DNA of 64,000 nucleotides. It comes from Pusillimonas caeni. Its GTDB lineage: Bacteria > Pseudomonadota > Gammaproteobacteria > Burkholderiales > Burkholderiaceae_B. Position numbers and translations under genes: made by a program. Below, piece after piece: positions 47,168 to 56,738 of this stretch (position 1 is its first letter; the number at the start of each line of letters is the position of its first letter). The notes beneath the pieces are model-generated. The model was not told the DNA's origin. It made no database searches and saw only the letters and a list, made by a program, of their open reading frames with translations. The stretch spans positions 124,001-188,000 of the forward strand of contig NZ_PDUW01000005.1 in the NCBI RefSeq assembly GCF_003545815.1, given 5' to 3'.

Positions 47168-47750
47168 GGCCCGCGTCGCCCGCCAGCATGGCGGAACTGA
47201 TGCCCAGGACGCCGAGGGCCGCCTCGTAGCGCTCTTCGGGCGGGACGCTGAAGAGTATGTCGTTGGATGCGGTGACGTTGAGCCAGGCGTTCTGGGCCAT
47301 TTCGCTTTCGAGCTGGCCGGCGCCCCAGCCCGCATAACCCAGGGTGACGAGCAGATGCTTGGGACCGCGCCCCTCGGCGACTTCCTGGAGCACGTCGCGC
47401 GAGGTGGTAAGGGCCAGTTCGCCCAGCGGGATGCTGGAACTGTATTCGCCGGCGGGCGCATGCAGCACGAACCCGCGGTCGGTCTGCACCGGCCCGCCGA
47501 AAAAGACAGGGGTATCCTGGACGGGCCCGATCTCGAGGGAGAGGTCGAGGTCGATGCGCTGCAGAAGATTGCCCACGGTGAGATCGGTGGGGCGATTCAC
47601 CACCAGCCCCAAAGCTCCGTGGTGAGTGTGTTCGCAAACATAGATGACGGTGTTGGCCAGGTTGCCGCCCACCATGCCGGGCATGGCGAGCAGGAACTGC
47701 CGGGATAGGTCGACGATCGGTCCGGTACCTGAATCTTTACTAGCTGACAT
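47160..47750 (-). CDS. YqgE/AlgH family protein (UPF0301)
   Basis: A 196-residue protein of unknown function that is nearly always linked to ruvX. The family start LSRQFLLAMPGMVGGNLANTVIYVCEHTHHGALGLVVNRP and the PVFFGGPVQTDRGFVLH motif are present. AGGAGG sits 7 nt upstream of ATG 47750; the longer in-frame extension is dropped. Confidence 0.93.
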   Translation of the reverse strand: MSASKDSGTGPIVDLSRQFLLAMPGMVGGNLANTVIYVCEHTHHGALGLVVNRPTDLTVGNLLQRIDLDLSLEIGPVQDTPVFFGGPVQTDRGFVLHAPAGEYSSSIPLGELALTTSRDVLQEVAEGRGPKHLLVTLGYAGWGAGQLESEMAQNAWLNVTASNDILFSVPPEERYEAALGVLGISSAMLAGDAGHA

Positions 47751-47791
47751 GGTATTGCCTCCTGTCTGCGGAAATCGCCGTTTCAATAAGC

Positions 47792-47956
47792 TTACACCTC
47801 CACGAGCTCGAAGTCTTCCTTGCGGGCCCCGCACTCGGGGCAGACCCAGTTGGGCGGTACGTCTTCCCAGCGTGTGCCCGGGGCGATGCCCTCTTCGGGA
47901 ACGCCGGCTTCTTCATCATAGATCCAACCACATATCAGGCACATCCAGGTACGCAT
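47792..47956 (-). CDS. Rubredoxin
   Basis: A 54-residue Fe(SCys)4 electron carrier. Metal cysteines are 6, 9, 39 and 42 (MCLICGWIY and WVCPECGARKEDF). Upstream in-frame sequence (to 48115) has no rubredoxin homology and is left out. It probably passes electrons to an oxygenase or peroxide reductase encoded elsewhere; no alkane hydroxylase is adjacent. Confidence 0.96.
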   Translation of the reverse strand: MRTWMCLICGWIYDEEAGVPEEGIAPGTRWEDVPPNWVCPECGARKEDFELVEV

Positions 47957-48120
47957 GTTCGTTACTCTCAGAAAAAAATAGGGGGCTCGAAGCGGCGAAT
48001 TTCTCGTCCGGATTCTCAACGCTTCTATTAGAATGGGGTCAATATTACTAAACCCAATAGCCTTCCTTCTTGATCCGCACCAAAGTTTCCAAACAATTCC
48101 CCAACTCCGCTCCAAAGTCC

Positions 48121-48927
48121 GTGCCCTCCCCTGACCCCACCCTGGTTCTTTTTTTTGGCCCGTTCGACCCGAGCGGGTCGGGCAATCTGCCGGCCGACGC
48201 CGTGACCTGCGCCAGCCTCGGCGGCCATGCGCTCAGCGTGGTCACCGCGATCCATGTGCAGGATACTGCCAGCATCGAAGACGTGTGCGCCATGACGCCC
48301 GAGTTCATCGACGACCAGGCGCGCTGCCTTCTCGAGGACATGAATGTGCAGGCCATCAAGGCCGGGCCGCTGTACAGCACCGACGCGGTGCGGGTGCTGG
48401 CGCAGATCGCCGCCGACTACAGCCAGCTGCCGCTCGTGCTGCAGCTCGGTACGCCGCTCGATACCGAGGCGGCCGACGACAGCGACCCGGAAGAAGTCCT
48501 GGCCGCCATCTTCGAACTGCTGCTGCCCCAGGCCGACCTGGTGTTGGCCGAGCACGGCCTGCTGGCGCACTGGCAGAACGACGGCATACTGCCCGCCATC
48601 GAGAACGGCACGCCCGCCGTGGCGCTGCGCCAGTTCGGAGCCCAATGGGTGTTGACTACGGGCACCCCCATCCGGCCCGGGCAAGGCGCCCATTTGCTGC
48701 ACGGGCCCGAACAAGCCACCTTCAACTGGCTCTGGCAGCCGCCCAGCACGCGGCTCAGCGACAGCGACGGCCCGCTCGCCTGCGCCGCAACGCTCGAACT
48801 CGCCCGCGGGCTGCCCATGCCCCATGCGGTCGATAGCGCGATCAAGAAGGTTGCCCATCTTGCAACCTCGACGTTCCAGCCCGGCATGGGCTACCGCATC
48901 ATCGACCGGTCCACTCATGAAGAATAG
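48121..48927 (+). CDS. ThiD-like kinase with degenerate active-site motifs
   Basis: A 268-residue ribokinase-fold protein in the place of HMP/HMP-phosphate kinase, directly coupled to thiE (11-bp overlap). The usual start GSDSSGGAGIQADLK reads GPFDPSGSGNLPADAV, and the KxGMLGS motif reads KAGPLYS. The C-terminal HGTGCTLSAA motif, with the catalytic Cys and anion hole, appears as DSDGPLACAATLELA, so by alignment the Cys position holds Gly. It may have little or altered kinase activity, with a canonical ThiD encoded elsewhere. The GTG start is uncertain; a TTG 51 bases upstream (48070) is in frame. Confidence 0.72.
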   Translation: MPSPDPTLVLFFGPFDPSGSGNLPADAVTCASLGGHALSVVTAIHVQDTASIEDVCAMTPEFIDDQARCLLEDMNVQAIKAGPLYSTDAVRVLAQIAADYSQLPLVLQLGTPLDTEAADDSDPEEVLAAIFELLLPQADLVLAEHGLLAHWQNDGILPAIENGTPAVALRQFGAQWVLTTGTPIRPGQGAHLLHGPEQATFNWLWQPPSTRLSDSDGPLACAATLELARGLPMPHAVDSAIKKVAHLATSTFQPGMGYRIIDRSTHEE

Positions 48928-49591
48928 TTCCTGCTCCACACGCTTTCCACGCGGACTCTACGGCATCACGCCCGACTGGCATGACACCGACCGGCTGCTT
49001 GCGGCCGTGGAACGAGCGGCGCAAGGCGGCATGAGCGCGCTGCAATGGCGGCGCAAGACGGGCGATCCGGCAGACCGGCTGGCCCAGGCGGCCAGCCTGC
49101 GCGACCTGTGCCGCGCGCTCGGCGTGGTCTTCATCGTCAACGACAGCGTGGAAACCGCCTTGCGCCTGGACGCCGACGGCGTGCATCTGGGGCGCGACGA
49201 CGGACCCCTGCACCTTGCGCGCCGCGCGCTGGGCCCGGGGCGCATCCTGGGCGCTTCCTGCTACAACCAGCCCGAACTCGCCGTCCAGGCGCTGCGGGAC
49301 GGCGCCGACTATGTCGCCTTTGGCGCGGTGTATCCGTCGCAGATCAAGCCCGATGCCGTGCATGCCACGCTCGACCACATCCGCGCCGGGCAAGGCCTCG
49401 TCGTGCAGGCGGAAGAATCAATGCAAACCCCGCGCGCCGCCGTGGTGGCCATCGGCGGCATCACGGCCGAGAACGCCGGCCCGGTGGTCGATGCGGGAGC
49501 CGACAGCCTCGCCGTCATCAGCGGCCTGTTCGAGGCGCCCGACATCCGGGCGGCGGCCGCGCGTTTCAGCGCTCTGTTCAACGCGGGGTAA
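48917..49591 (+). CDS. thiE: Thiamine-phosphate synthase
   Basis: A 224-residue TIM-barrel enzyme joining HMP-diphosphate and thiazole phosphate. Start GLYGITPDWHDTDRLLAAVERA, pyrophosphate-binding LQWRRKTG (canonical QlR.K), the VNDSVETALRLDADGVHLGRDD motif and FGAVYPSQIK (variant of FGP.fpT.tK) are visible. It overlaps the ThiD-like gene by 11 bp. Active-site variants in FGAVYPS (Ser for Thr) are mild. Confidence 0.9.
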   Translation: MKNSSCSTRFPRGLYGITPDWHDTDRLLAAVERAAQGGMSALQWRRKTGDPADRLAQAASLRDLCRALGVVFIVNDSVETALRLDADGVHLGRDDGPLHLARRALGPGRILGASCYNQPELAVQALRDGADYVAFGAVYPSQIKPDAVHATLDHIRAGQGLVVQAEESMQTPRAAVVAIGGITAENAGPVVDAGADSLAVISGLFEAPDIRAAAARFSALFNAG

Positions 49592-49734
49592 GGCTCCGGC
49601 CAGCCGCCGAAAGGCGCTTCCCGCGCCGCGCCGCTTTCCATGCCGCATACGTGCGCTTGGTATGCTTATGACTTTGACGCGATCCGCGCCCGAGCGCGTC
49701 GCGACTGCATCACTTTTGATCCGGACTCTTCATC

Positions 49735-51012
49735 ATGCCCCGTAACGCCTCTTTATTCGAACGCGCCTGCCAGACCATTCCGGGCGGCGTCAACTCGCCC
49801 GTGCGCGCCTTCCGCTCGGTGGGCGGCGTGCCGCGCTTCGTCAAGCGAGCCCAAGGCCCCTATATCTGGGATGCCGAAGATCACCGCTACATCGACTACG
49901 TCGGCTCGTGGGGCCCCGCCATCCTGGGCCATGCCCACCCCGACATCGTGCGCGTCGTGCAGGAAACCGCCGTCAACGGCCTGTCGTTCGGCGCACCCAC
50001 CGAGGGCGAAATCGAGATTGCCGAGGCCATCGTCGCGCGCATTCCGTCCATCGAGAAGGTGCGCCTGGTCAGCTCGGGCACCGAGGCCACCATGTCGGCC
50101 ATACGGCTGGCGCGCGGCGTCACCGGCCGTTCCAAGATCATCAAGTTCGAAGGCTGCTACCACGGCCACGCCGACAGCCTGCTGGTCAAGGCGGGCTCGG
50201 GCATGCTCACCTTCGGCAATCCCACGTCGGCCGGCGTGCCGCCGGAGTTCATCCAGCACACGCTGGTGCTGGACTACAACCGCCTCGAGGCGGTCGAAGC
50301 CGCCTTCAAGGAGTTCGGCAGTGAAATCGCCTGCATCATCGTCGAGCCCATCGCGGGCAACATGAATCTCGTCAAGCCGGCGCCGGGCTTTCTCGAAGGC
50401 CTGCGCCGGCTTTGCACCGAGTACGGCGCGCTGCTGATATTCGACGAGGTCATGACCGGCTTTCGCGCCGGGCCGCAGGGCGTTCAGGGGCTGACCGGCG
50501 TCACGCCGGACATCACCACGCTGGCCAAGGTCATCGGCGGCGGCATGCCGGTGGGCGCCTTCGGCGGGCGCGCCGACATCATGGAGCACATCGCGCCCCT
50601 GGGGCCGGTCTACCAGGCCGGCACGCTGTCTGGCAATCCGGTGGCTGTCGCCGCCGGGCTCACCACCCTGCGCCTGCTGTCCGAGGAAGGTTTCTACGAC
50701 AGGCTGTCGGCCCAGACCGGGAAGCTGGCCGATGGCCTGGCAGAACGGGCTCGCGCGGCAAAGGTGCCCTTCAGCGCGGATCATGTCGGCGGCATGTTCG
50801 GCATTTATTTTCGCGAGGGCGTTCCCACGACCTTCGAGGAAGTGTCGGCGTCCGATGTGGAGCGCTTCAAGAAGTTCTTCCATGGCATGCTGATACGGGG
50901 CGTGTATCTTGCCCCATCGGCGTTCGAGGCAGGCTTCGTGTCGTCCACGCACGACGATGCGGTCATCCAGGCTACGCTGGATGCGGCTGAAGAGGTGTTT
51001 GCCACGCTTTGA
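49735..51012 (+). CDS. hemL: Glutamate-1-semialdehyde 2,1-aminomutase
   Basis: A 425-residue PLP enzyme producing 5-aminolevulinate for tetrapyrroles (C5 pathway). PLP Lys265 lies in [18 protein letters not shown], and the motifs [35 protein letters not shown] and [10 protein letters not shown] are intact. The gene is 143 bp after thiE. Followed by the 781-bp gap with hairpin elements. Confidence 0.97.
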   Translation: MPRNASLFERACQTIPGGVNSPVRAFRSVGGVPRFVKRAQGPYIWDAEDHRYIDYVGSWGPAILGHAHPDIVRVVQETAVNGLSFGAPTEGEIEIAEAIVARIPSIEKVRLVSSGTEATMSAIRLARGVTGRSKIIKFEGCYHGHADSLLVKAGSGMLTFGNPTSAGVPPEFIQHTLVLDYNRLEAVEAAFKEFGSEIACIIVEPIAGNMNLVKPAPGFLEGLRRLCTEYGALLIFDEVMTGFRAGPQGVQGLTGVTPDITTLAKVIGGGMPVGAFGGRADIMEHIAPLGPVYQAGTLSGNPVAVAAGLTTLRLLSEEGFYDRLSAQTGKLADGLAERARAAKVPFSADHVGGMFGIYFREGVPTTFEEVSASDVERFKKFFHGMLIRGVYLAPSAFEAGFVSSTHDDAVIQATLDAAEEVFATL

Positions 51013-51193
51013 GATAAGTGTCCCCACGCTGTGGGAGGCTGATGTCCGCCCGCTATCCCGATTTCGGCCCACGCATGTCGATGATTGGGATTCGCCAGTG
51101 CGGCCATTGTCACAAAAGCCGTCCTGGACCCAGGCTCGCCTGTCTCCCCGCGCGTTGGAGCTCGTTTGTGATAGTGTTTTTGGGTTTTTAAAC

Positions 51194-51286
51194 GCCGCTG
51201 GAGGCGGGCGCATTTGGGCCGGGCGGTCGGGCGGTCCGAGGCAGCGCCCTCCAACGCCCGGCCCAAATGCGCCCGCCTCCAGCGGC
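51194..51286 (+). repeat. 93-bp perfect hairpin element E1
   Basis: Two perfectly complementary 32-bp arms (51194-51225 and 51255-51286) enclose a 29-nt loop (51226-51254). The inner stem ends GGCCGGGCG / CGCCCGGCC. The loop can itself form a GGGCG/CGCCC stem. A T-rich flank (AGTGTTTTTGGGTTTTTAAA) precedes it. The loop is the exact reverse complement of the loop of E2. Confidence 0.95.
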
Positions 51287-51496
51287 TTGTGTTTACGCAG
51301 GCCGCACATGCCGGCAAGCCGGCGTTAAACGCGTGTATGGAATATCGGCTCTCGTGCACATCACGTTCTGGCTGCGTCTATGGTCAATGGCAAACTCGAG
51401 TTTCTGCCACGTCCCAATGAGCCGCAAGCTCGAGAACTCACTACATTAGAGTGCCGCAATTAAGAGGCCCACATCCATGGCCAGCCGCTACCGCAA

Positions 51497-51589
51497 GCCG
51501 TCGGAGGCGATGCGGTTTAGGCCGGGCGTTGGAGGGCGCTGCCTCGGACCGCCCGACCGCCCGGCCTAAACCGCATCGCCTCCGACGGC
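51497..51589 (-). repeat. 93-bp perfect hairpin element E2
   Basis: Arms 51497-51528 and 51558-51589 pair perfectly over 32 bp around a 29-nt loop (51529-51557). Compared with E1 the arm differs at nine positions (5, 6, 14-19 and 23 from the outside), and every change is matched on the opposite arm. Orientation is set by the loop, which is inverted relative to E1. Confidence 0.95.
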
Positions 51590-51591
51590 TC

Positions 51592-51688
51592 TCAAGAACA
51601 CAAAGCCGGACGCCGACTATTTCACCAAACACATTCAAGAACACAAAGCAGAACGTCAAATACCCTGAAACGCGCTCAAGAACACAAA
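51592..51688 (-). repeat. Three direct repeats of TTTGTGTTCTTGA next to E2
   Basis: TCAAGAACACAAA occurs at 51592-51604, 51635-51647 and 51676-51688, with start-to-start distances of 43 and 41 bp. Units 1 and 2 remain similar beyond the core (AAAGC.G.ACG.C.A). On the minus strand the repeats lead into E2. A related sequence (GTGTTTTTGGG) precedes E1 on the plus strand. Not a CRISPR: units too short and diverging. Confidence 0.8.
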
Positions 51689-51705
51689 CGAACCAGCATC
51701 AGCCA

Positions 51706-51755
51706 TTCAAAGCAAAAGCCCACGAAGACATGTCTTCGTGGGCTTTTGCTTTGAA
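51706..51755. terminator. 50-bp perfect palindrome, bidirectional terminator
   Basis: 25-bp arms with no spacer (core GCCCACGAAGACATGTCTTCGTGGGC) flanked by A-rich and T-rich arms (CTTTTGCTTTGAA). In RNA it gives a strong GC hairpin followed by U-rich sequence in either direction. It lies 38 bp beyond the end of the ridA-like gene and would end that operon. Confidence 0.8.
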
Positions 51756-51793
51756 CTGGCCCGAATACCGCGCGGGCCCGGCGTACGTGCCGC

Positions 51794-52204
51794 TTACTGC
51801 GCGGGAGGCACGACGGCCGTGACTTCGATCTCGACCTTGGCGCGGTCTTCGACCAGGTCGGCCACCTCGACCGCCGTCATGGCCGGGAAGTTGCGGCCGA
51901 TGATTTCACGGTAGTGCTGGCCGATCTCGCGCAGCGATGCGACGTACTCCTTCTTGTCGACCACGTACCACGTCATGCGCGTGATGTGCTCGGGGCCCGC
52001 GCCGCCTTCCTTGAGGATGGCCACGATGTTGCGCAGCGTCTGGCCGACCTGTTCGGCCAGGTCGTCCGACTCGAACTGCTGCTGGGCATTCCAGGCGACC
52101 TGTCCGCCCACGAAGATGATGCGGCTGCCGACGGTCAGTTCGCTCATGATGCCGTTGGAGTAACCGCGCGGGGGAGCCCAGTCGGATGGTTGCAGGATTT
52201 TCAT
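51794..52204 (-). CDS. RidA-family protein of the 2-aminobenzoyl-CoA cluster, lacking the key Arg
   Basis: A 136-residue YjgF/YER057c/UK114-type protein. RidA proper hydrolyses reactive enamine/imine intermediates, and its substrate carboxylate is held by Arg in the motif NFPARS.VEV. Here the motif is NFPAMTAVEVADL, so Met109 replaces that Arg. Last gene of the catabolic operon, 26 bp after the CoA ligase. The predicted pathway intermediate is a cyclic enamine held as a CoA thioester, with no free carboxylate, so the change fits a specialised enamine deaminase. This role is inference. Confidence 0.85.
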   Translation of the reverse strand: MKILQPSDWAPPRGYSNGIMSELTVGSRIIFVGGQVAWNAQQQFESDDLAEQVGQTLRNIVAILKEGGAGPEHITRMTWYVVDKKEYVASLREIGQHYREIIGRNFPAMTAVEVADLVEDRAKVEIEVTAVVPPAQ

Positions 52205-52230
52205 TCATTCCTCTCGTTAAAAAGAAAAAG

Positions 52231-53874
52231 CTATTTCTGGCGCAGCACGAAACGCTGGAGCTTGCCGGTTTCCGTGCGCGGCAGGGACGCGACGAACTCG
52301 ATGGCGCGCGGGTATTTATAGGGCGCGATCTGGGCCTTGACGTGGTCTTGCAGCAGCTTGACCATGGCGTCGTCGCCGTCGAAGCCGGGCTTGAGCACCA
52401 CATAGGCTTTGACGATGTTGCCGCGCTGCTCGTCGGGCAGGCCGATGACGCCGCACTCGGCCACCGCCTCGTGCGTCAGCAGCGCATCTTCCACCTCGGG
52501 GCCGGCAATGTTGTAGCCGGCCGAGATGATCATGTCGTCGTTGCGCGCCTGGTAGAAGAAATAACCGTCGTCGTCCTGTATGAAGGTGTCGCCCGGCAGG
52601 TTCCAGCCCTGCTGCACGAAGACGCGCTGGCGCTCGTCGTCGAGATAGCGGCAACCGGTCGGCCCCTTGACCACCAGGCGGCCCACCGTGCCGTTGGGCA
52701 CCGGCTTGAGATTGTCGTCCACCACCTGGGCCACATAGCCCGGCACCACGGTGCCGATGGCGCCGCGGCGCACGTCCTCAGGCGCGCTGGCCACGAAGAC
52801 GTGGATCATCTCGGTGCCGCCGATGCCGTCGATCATCTCGATGCCGCTGGCCTGCTTCCACAGCTGGCGGGTGGCATCGGGCAGCGCTTCGCCGGCCGAC
52901 ACGGTCTTCTTGAGGGAAGACAGGTCGTACTTGGACACCCGCTCGGCCATCTGCCGATAGAAGGTGGGCGCGGTGAAGGTCATGGTGACGCCGAAGTCTT
53001 GAACCGTGGCAAGCAGCGAGTCGGGTGTGAGCTTTTCGCACAGCACGGTCGAACCGGCCACGCGCAGCGGGAAGCACAGCAGGCCGCCCAGGCCGAAAGT
53101 GAAGGCCAGCGGCGGCGTGCCGCATACCACCTCGTCGGGCGTCATGCGCAGGACGTGCTTGGAGAAGGTATCGCACATGGCCAGCACGTCGCGATGGAAG
53201 TGCATGCAGCCCTTGGGCTTGCCGGTGGTGCCGCTGGTGAAGGCGATGAGACAGACATCGTCGACCGCCGTGTCGCAGGGCGTGAACTCGGCCGGCTTGC
53301 TCCGCGCGATGCTGTCGAGCGAATCGGGAGCGTCGTCGTGGAAATACAGCGCCTGCTTCAGGTCGGCGCAATAGGCCGGGTGCGAAGCGTCGAAGCAATG
53401 CTCGAGCTCTTCGGACAGGCGCTTGTCGCACAATACGGCGGAAATGCGCGCCTTCTCGATGATGGGCTTGAGCTCCACCGCGCGCAGCAGCGGCATGGTG
53501 GGCACCACCACGAGCCCCGCCTTGACGACGGCCAGCCACGACGCGGCCATCATGACGTTGTTGGGGCCGCGCAGCAGCACCCGGTTGCCGGGCACCAGCT
53601 TCATGTCTTCGGTCAGGACGTGGGCGATGCGATTGGTCAGTTCCGCCAATTCGCGATAGCTCATGCTGCGTTTGTTGCCGTCATCGTCGCGCCAGCGCAA
53701 GGCGATACGATCGCCGTCGCCGCGGCCGACGTGCGCGTCGACGAGTTCGACGACGCAGTTCAGGCGGGCGGGATAGGCGACGTCCGGATTGCCTTCGAGC
53801 AGAAACTCGGGCCATTCCGACTCGGGCGGCAGGTGGTCTCTGGCGAAGGTGTCTATGTGAGCAGAGCGTTCCAT
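52231..53874 (-). CDS. Aryl-CoA ligase, probable 2-aminobenzoate-CoA ligase
   Basis: A 547-residue ANL-superfamily enzyme of the benzoate-CoA ligase family. P-loop AFTSGTTGKPKGCMHFHRD (about 210-228), the A5-type motif DGIGGTEMIHVF, hinge region YFFYQARNDDMIISAGYNIAGPEVEDAL, and the adenylation lysine in PRTETGKLQRFVLRQK near the C-terminus are complete. It would activate the aromatic acid with ATP and CoA. Specificity for 2-aminobenzoate is inferred from the fused monooxygenase and RidA in the same operon. Confidence 0.85.
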   Translation of the reverse strand: MERSAHIDTFARDHLPPESEWPEFLLEGNPDVAYPARLNCVVELVDAHVGRGDGDRIALRWRDDDGNKRSMSYRELAELTNRIAHVLTEDMKLVPGNRVLLRGPNNVMMAASWLAVVKAGLVVVPTMPLLRAVELKPIIEKARISAVLCDKRLSEELEHCFDASHPAYCADLKQALYFHDDAPDSLDSIARSKPAEFTPCDTAVDDVCLIAFTSGTTGKPKGCMHFHRDVLAMCDTFSKHVLRMTPDEVVCGTPPLAFTFGLGGLLCFPLRVAGSTVLCEKLTPDSLLATVQDFGVTMTFTAPTFYRQMAERVSKYDLSSLKKTVSAGEALPDATRQLWKQASGIEMIDGIGGTEMIHVFVASAPEDVRRGAIGTVVPGYVAQVVDDNLKPVPNGTVGRLVVKGPTGCRYLDDERQRVFVQQGWNLPGDTFIQDDDGYFFYQARNDDMIISAGYNIAGPEVEDALLTHEAVAECGVIGLPDEQRGNIVKAYVVLKPGFDGDDAMVKLLQDHVKAQIAPYKYPRAIEFVASLPRTETGKLQRFVLRQK

Positions 53875-53903
53875 ATTGTTGTCTCCTGGTTGATCGGCCG
53901 GTA

Positions 53904-55075
<1,172 letters not shown>

Positions 55076-55076
<1 letters not shown>

Positions 55077-55927
55077 CAATCGCCCTCGAAAACAGGTTTC
55101 TGCTTGGCCACGAAGGCTTCGTAGGCGCGGCGGAAGTCTTGAGTCTGCATGCAGATGGCCTGAGCCTGGGCCTCGGCCTCGATCGCCTCGTCGACACCCA
55201 TGCTCCACTCCTGGTGCATGGCTTTCTTGGTCATGCCGTGGGCGAAGGTGGGGCCGGCGGCAATGCGGCCGGCCAGCGTCTGCGCGGCTTCGAGCACCTC
55301 TGCCGAAGGATGCAGCGCATTGAAGAAGCCCCACGCCAGCCCTTCGTCGGCGGACATGGCGCGGCCGGTGTAGAAAAGCTCGGCCGCGCGGCCCTGGCCG
55401 ATGATGCGCGGCAGTATGGCGCAGGCGCCCATGTCGCAGCCCGCCAGGCCAACCCGCGCGAACAGGAAGGCGGTGCGGGTCTCGGGGCTGCCCAGGCGCA
55501 GGTCGGAGGCCATGGCAAGAATGGCGCCGGCGCCGGCGCATACGCCATCGACCGCCGCCACGATGGGCTGGGGGCAATTGCGCATCGCCTTGACGAGGTC
55601 GCCCGTCATGCGCGTGAATTCCAGCAACTGGGGCATGCCCATCTTGGTAAGGGGCCCGATGATCTCGTGCACGTCGCCGCCCGAGCAGAAGTTGCCGCCC
55701 GAGCCCGTGATGACCACCGTCTTGATGTCGCTGGCGTAGCTCAGGCTGCGAAACAGATCGCGCAGTTCGGCGTAGGAATCGAAGGTAAGCGGATTCTTGC
55801 GCTCGGGCCGGTTCAGCGTAATGGTGGCCACCTTGCCGTCGTCGGAAACCGACCACAGGAAATGCCTGGCCTCGTAGCCCGCCAGGGGACCCGTGTGGTG
55901 CGCCATGGTGTGCTCTGTCTGTTCCAT
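55076..55927 (-). CDS. Enoyl-CoA hydratase/isomerase family protein
   Basis: A 283-residue crotonase-fold enzyme. [22 protein letters not shown] start, the oxyanion-hole motif [14 protein letters not shown] and the [24 protein letters not shown] segment are present. A longer N-terminus (about 25 residues before the fold) distinguishes it from housekeeping hydratases. AAGGAG precedes the ATG at 10 nt. It sits between the SDR and the acyl-CoA dehydrogenase and would hydrate, isomerise or open a ring-derived CoA ester. Confidence 0.9.
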
Positions 55928-55955
55928 TATTGATGTGCTCCTTGTGCGGCGGGAA

Positions 55956-56738
55956 TCAGCCCGCCATGACCTCGCCCCCGTCGACGGGGATGGATTGTCC
56001 GTTGACCGCCGAGGCGCCTTCCTGGCAGAGCCAGGCCACCGCGTCGGCCACCTGTTCGGGCTGCACGAGGCGGCCCTGTGGATTGCTCTTGGCCAGCTTG
56101 GCCTTGGCTTCGTCGGCAGACATGCCGGTCTTGTTCATGATGTTTTCGATCGCCTCGTGCACCAGGTCGGTCTCGGTGTAGCCGGGGCAGACCGCATTGA
56201 CGGTGACGCCCTTGCGCGCCACTTCGAGCGCCAGTGAGCGCGTGAGCCCGACCACGCCATGCTTGGCCGCGCAATAGGCGGACACATAGGCATAGCCTGT
56301 CAGGCCGGCCGTGCTGGCCACGTTGACGATGCGGCCCCACTTGGCCGACACCATGTCGGGCAAAGCCGCCTGGATGCAATGGAAGGTGCCGGTGAGGTTG
56401 ACCGCGATCATCTGCTGCCAGCCGGCTTCGTCCAGTTTGTCGAAGCGCTCGCTGACGGCCTGGCCGGCGTTGTTGACCAGGATGCCGATCAGGCCGAAGC
56501 GCTGCCTGGCCTCGTCGAAGGCGGCCTGCACGTCGGCCCGTTGCGAGATGTCGCCCGTGACGAAGCCCACCCGGTCGCCGCCGCCCAGTTCGGCGCAGGC
56601 CTTCTGCAAAGCAGCTTCGCCCCGGCCCATGAGCGTGACGCGCGCGCCCTGCTGCAGCAGGCGCCGCGCCACGACCAGGCCGATGCCGCGCGACGCGCCG
56701 GTGACCAGGGCGTGGCGCTCGGGGGTCGGCGCGGTCAT
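55956..56738 (-). CDS. Short-chain dehydrogenase/reductase
   Basis: A 260-residue classical SDR, NAD(P)-linked. Cofactor motif TGASRGIG (14-21), NNAGQAV (near 93), catalytic Ser-Tyr-Lys in [23 protein letters not shown], and C-terminal PVDGG. The ATG overlaps the monooxygenase stop (ATGA), showing translational coupling. A 3-hydroxyacyl-CoA dehydrogenase-like role in the modified beta-oxidation is likely. Confidence 0.9.
   Translation of the reverse strand: MTAPTPERHALVTGASRGIGLVVARRLLQQGARVTLMGRGEAALQKACAELGGGDRVGFVTGDISQRADVQAAFDEARQRFGLIGILVNNAGQAVSERFDKLDEAGWQQMIAVNLTGTFHCIQAALPDMVSAKWGRIVNVASTAGLTGYAYVSAYCAAKHGVVGLTRSLALEVARKGVTVNAVCPGYTETDLVHEAIENIMNKTGMSADEAKAKLAKSNPQGRLVQPEQVADAVAWLCQEGASAVNGQSIPVDGGEVMAG

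Larger units (their letters stand above)
51013..51793. other. 781-bp gene-free interval rich in inverted and direct repeats
   Basis: Between hemL and the ridA-like gene no convincing coding frame is present; frames through it are made of GC-rich palindromes and read on both strands. It holds two 93-bp hairpin elements, three 13-bp direct repeats, a 12-bp palindrome AAACTCGAGTTT (51392-51403) and a 50-bp palindrome. The 210 bp between the two hairpins contain a tiny frame (51380-51463, 27 codons) of no known family and no transposase. Confidence 0.75.

Noticed and set aside
49753-51309. A 518-codon open frame on the minus strand across hemL and the gap
   Set aside because: It is antisense to hemL along most of its length; the composition is that of a GC-rich shadow frame and the gap part reads through palindromes.
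51380-51463. 27-codon frame (MVNGKLEF...) between the hairpins as a transposase remnant
   Set aside because: Too short to align to any family by eye, with no flanking conserved region; left as unexplained sequence.
51194-51589. Insertion sequence or integron cassette with E1 and E2 as terminal repeats
   Set aside because: There is no transposase or integrase frame between them, no target-site duplication is visible, and each element is complete in itself. attC features (R-prime and R-double-prime cores) are absent.
51592-51688. Three regularly spaced repeats that could suggest a mini CRISPR array
   Set aside because: The repeat core is only 13 bp, the intervals between cores are themselves similar to each other, and no cas gene is nearby.
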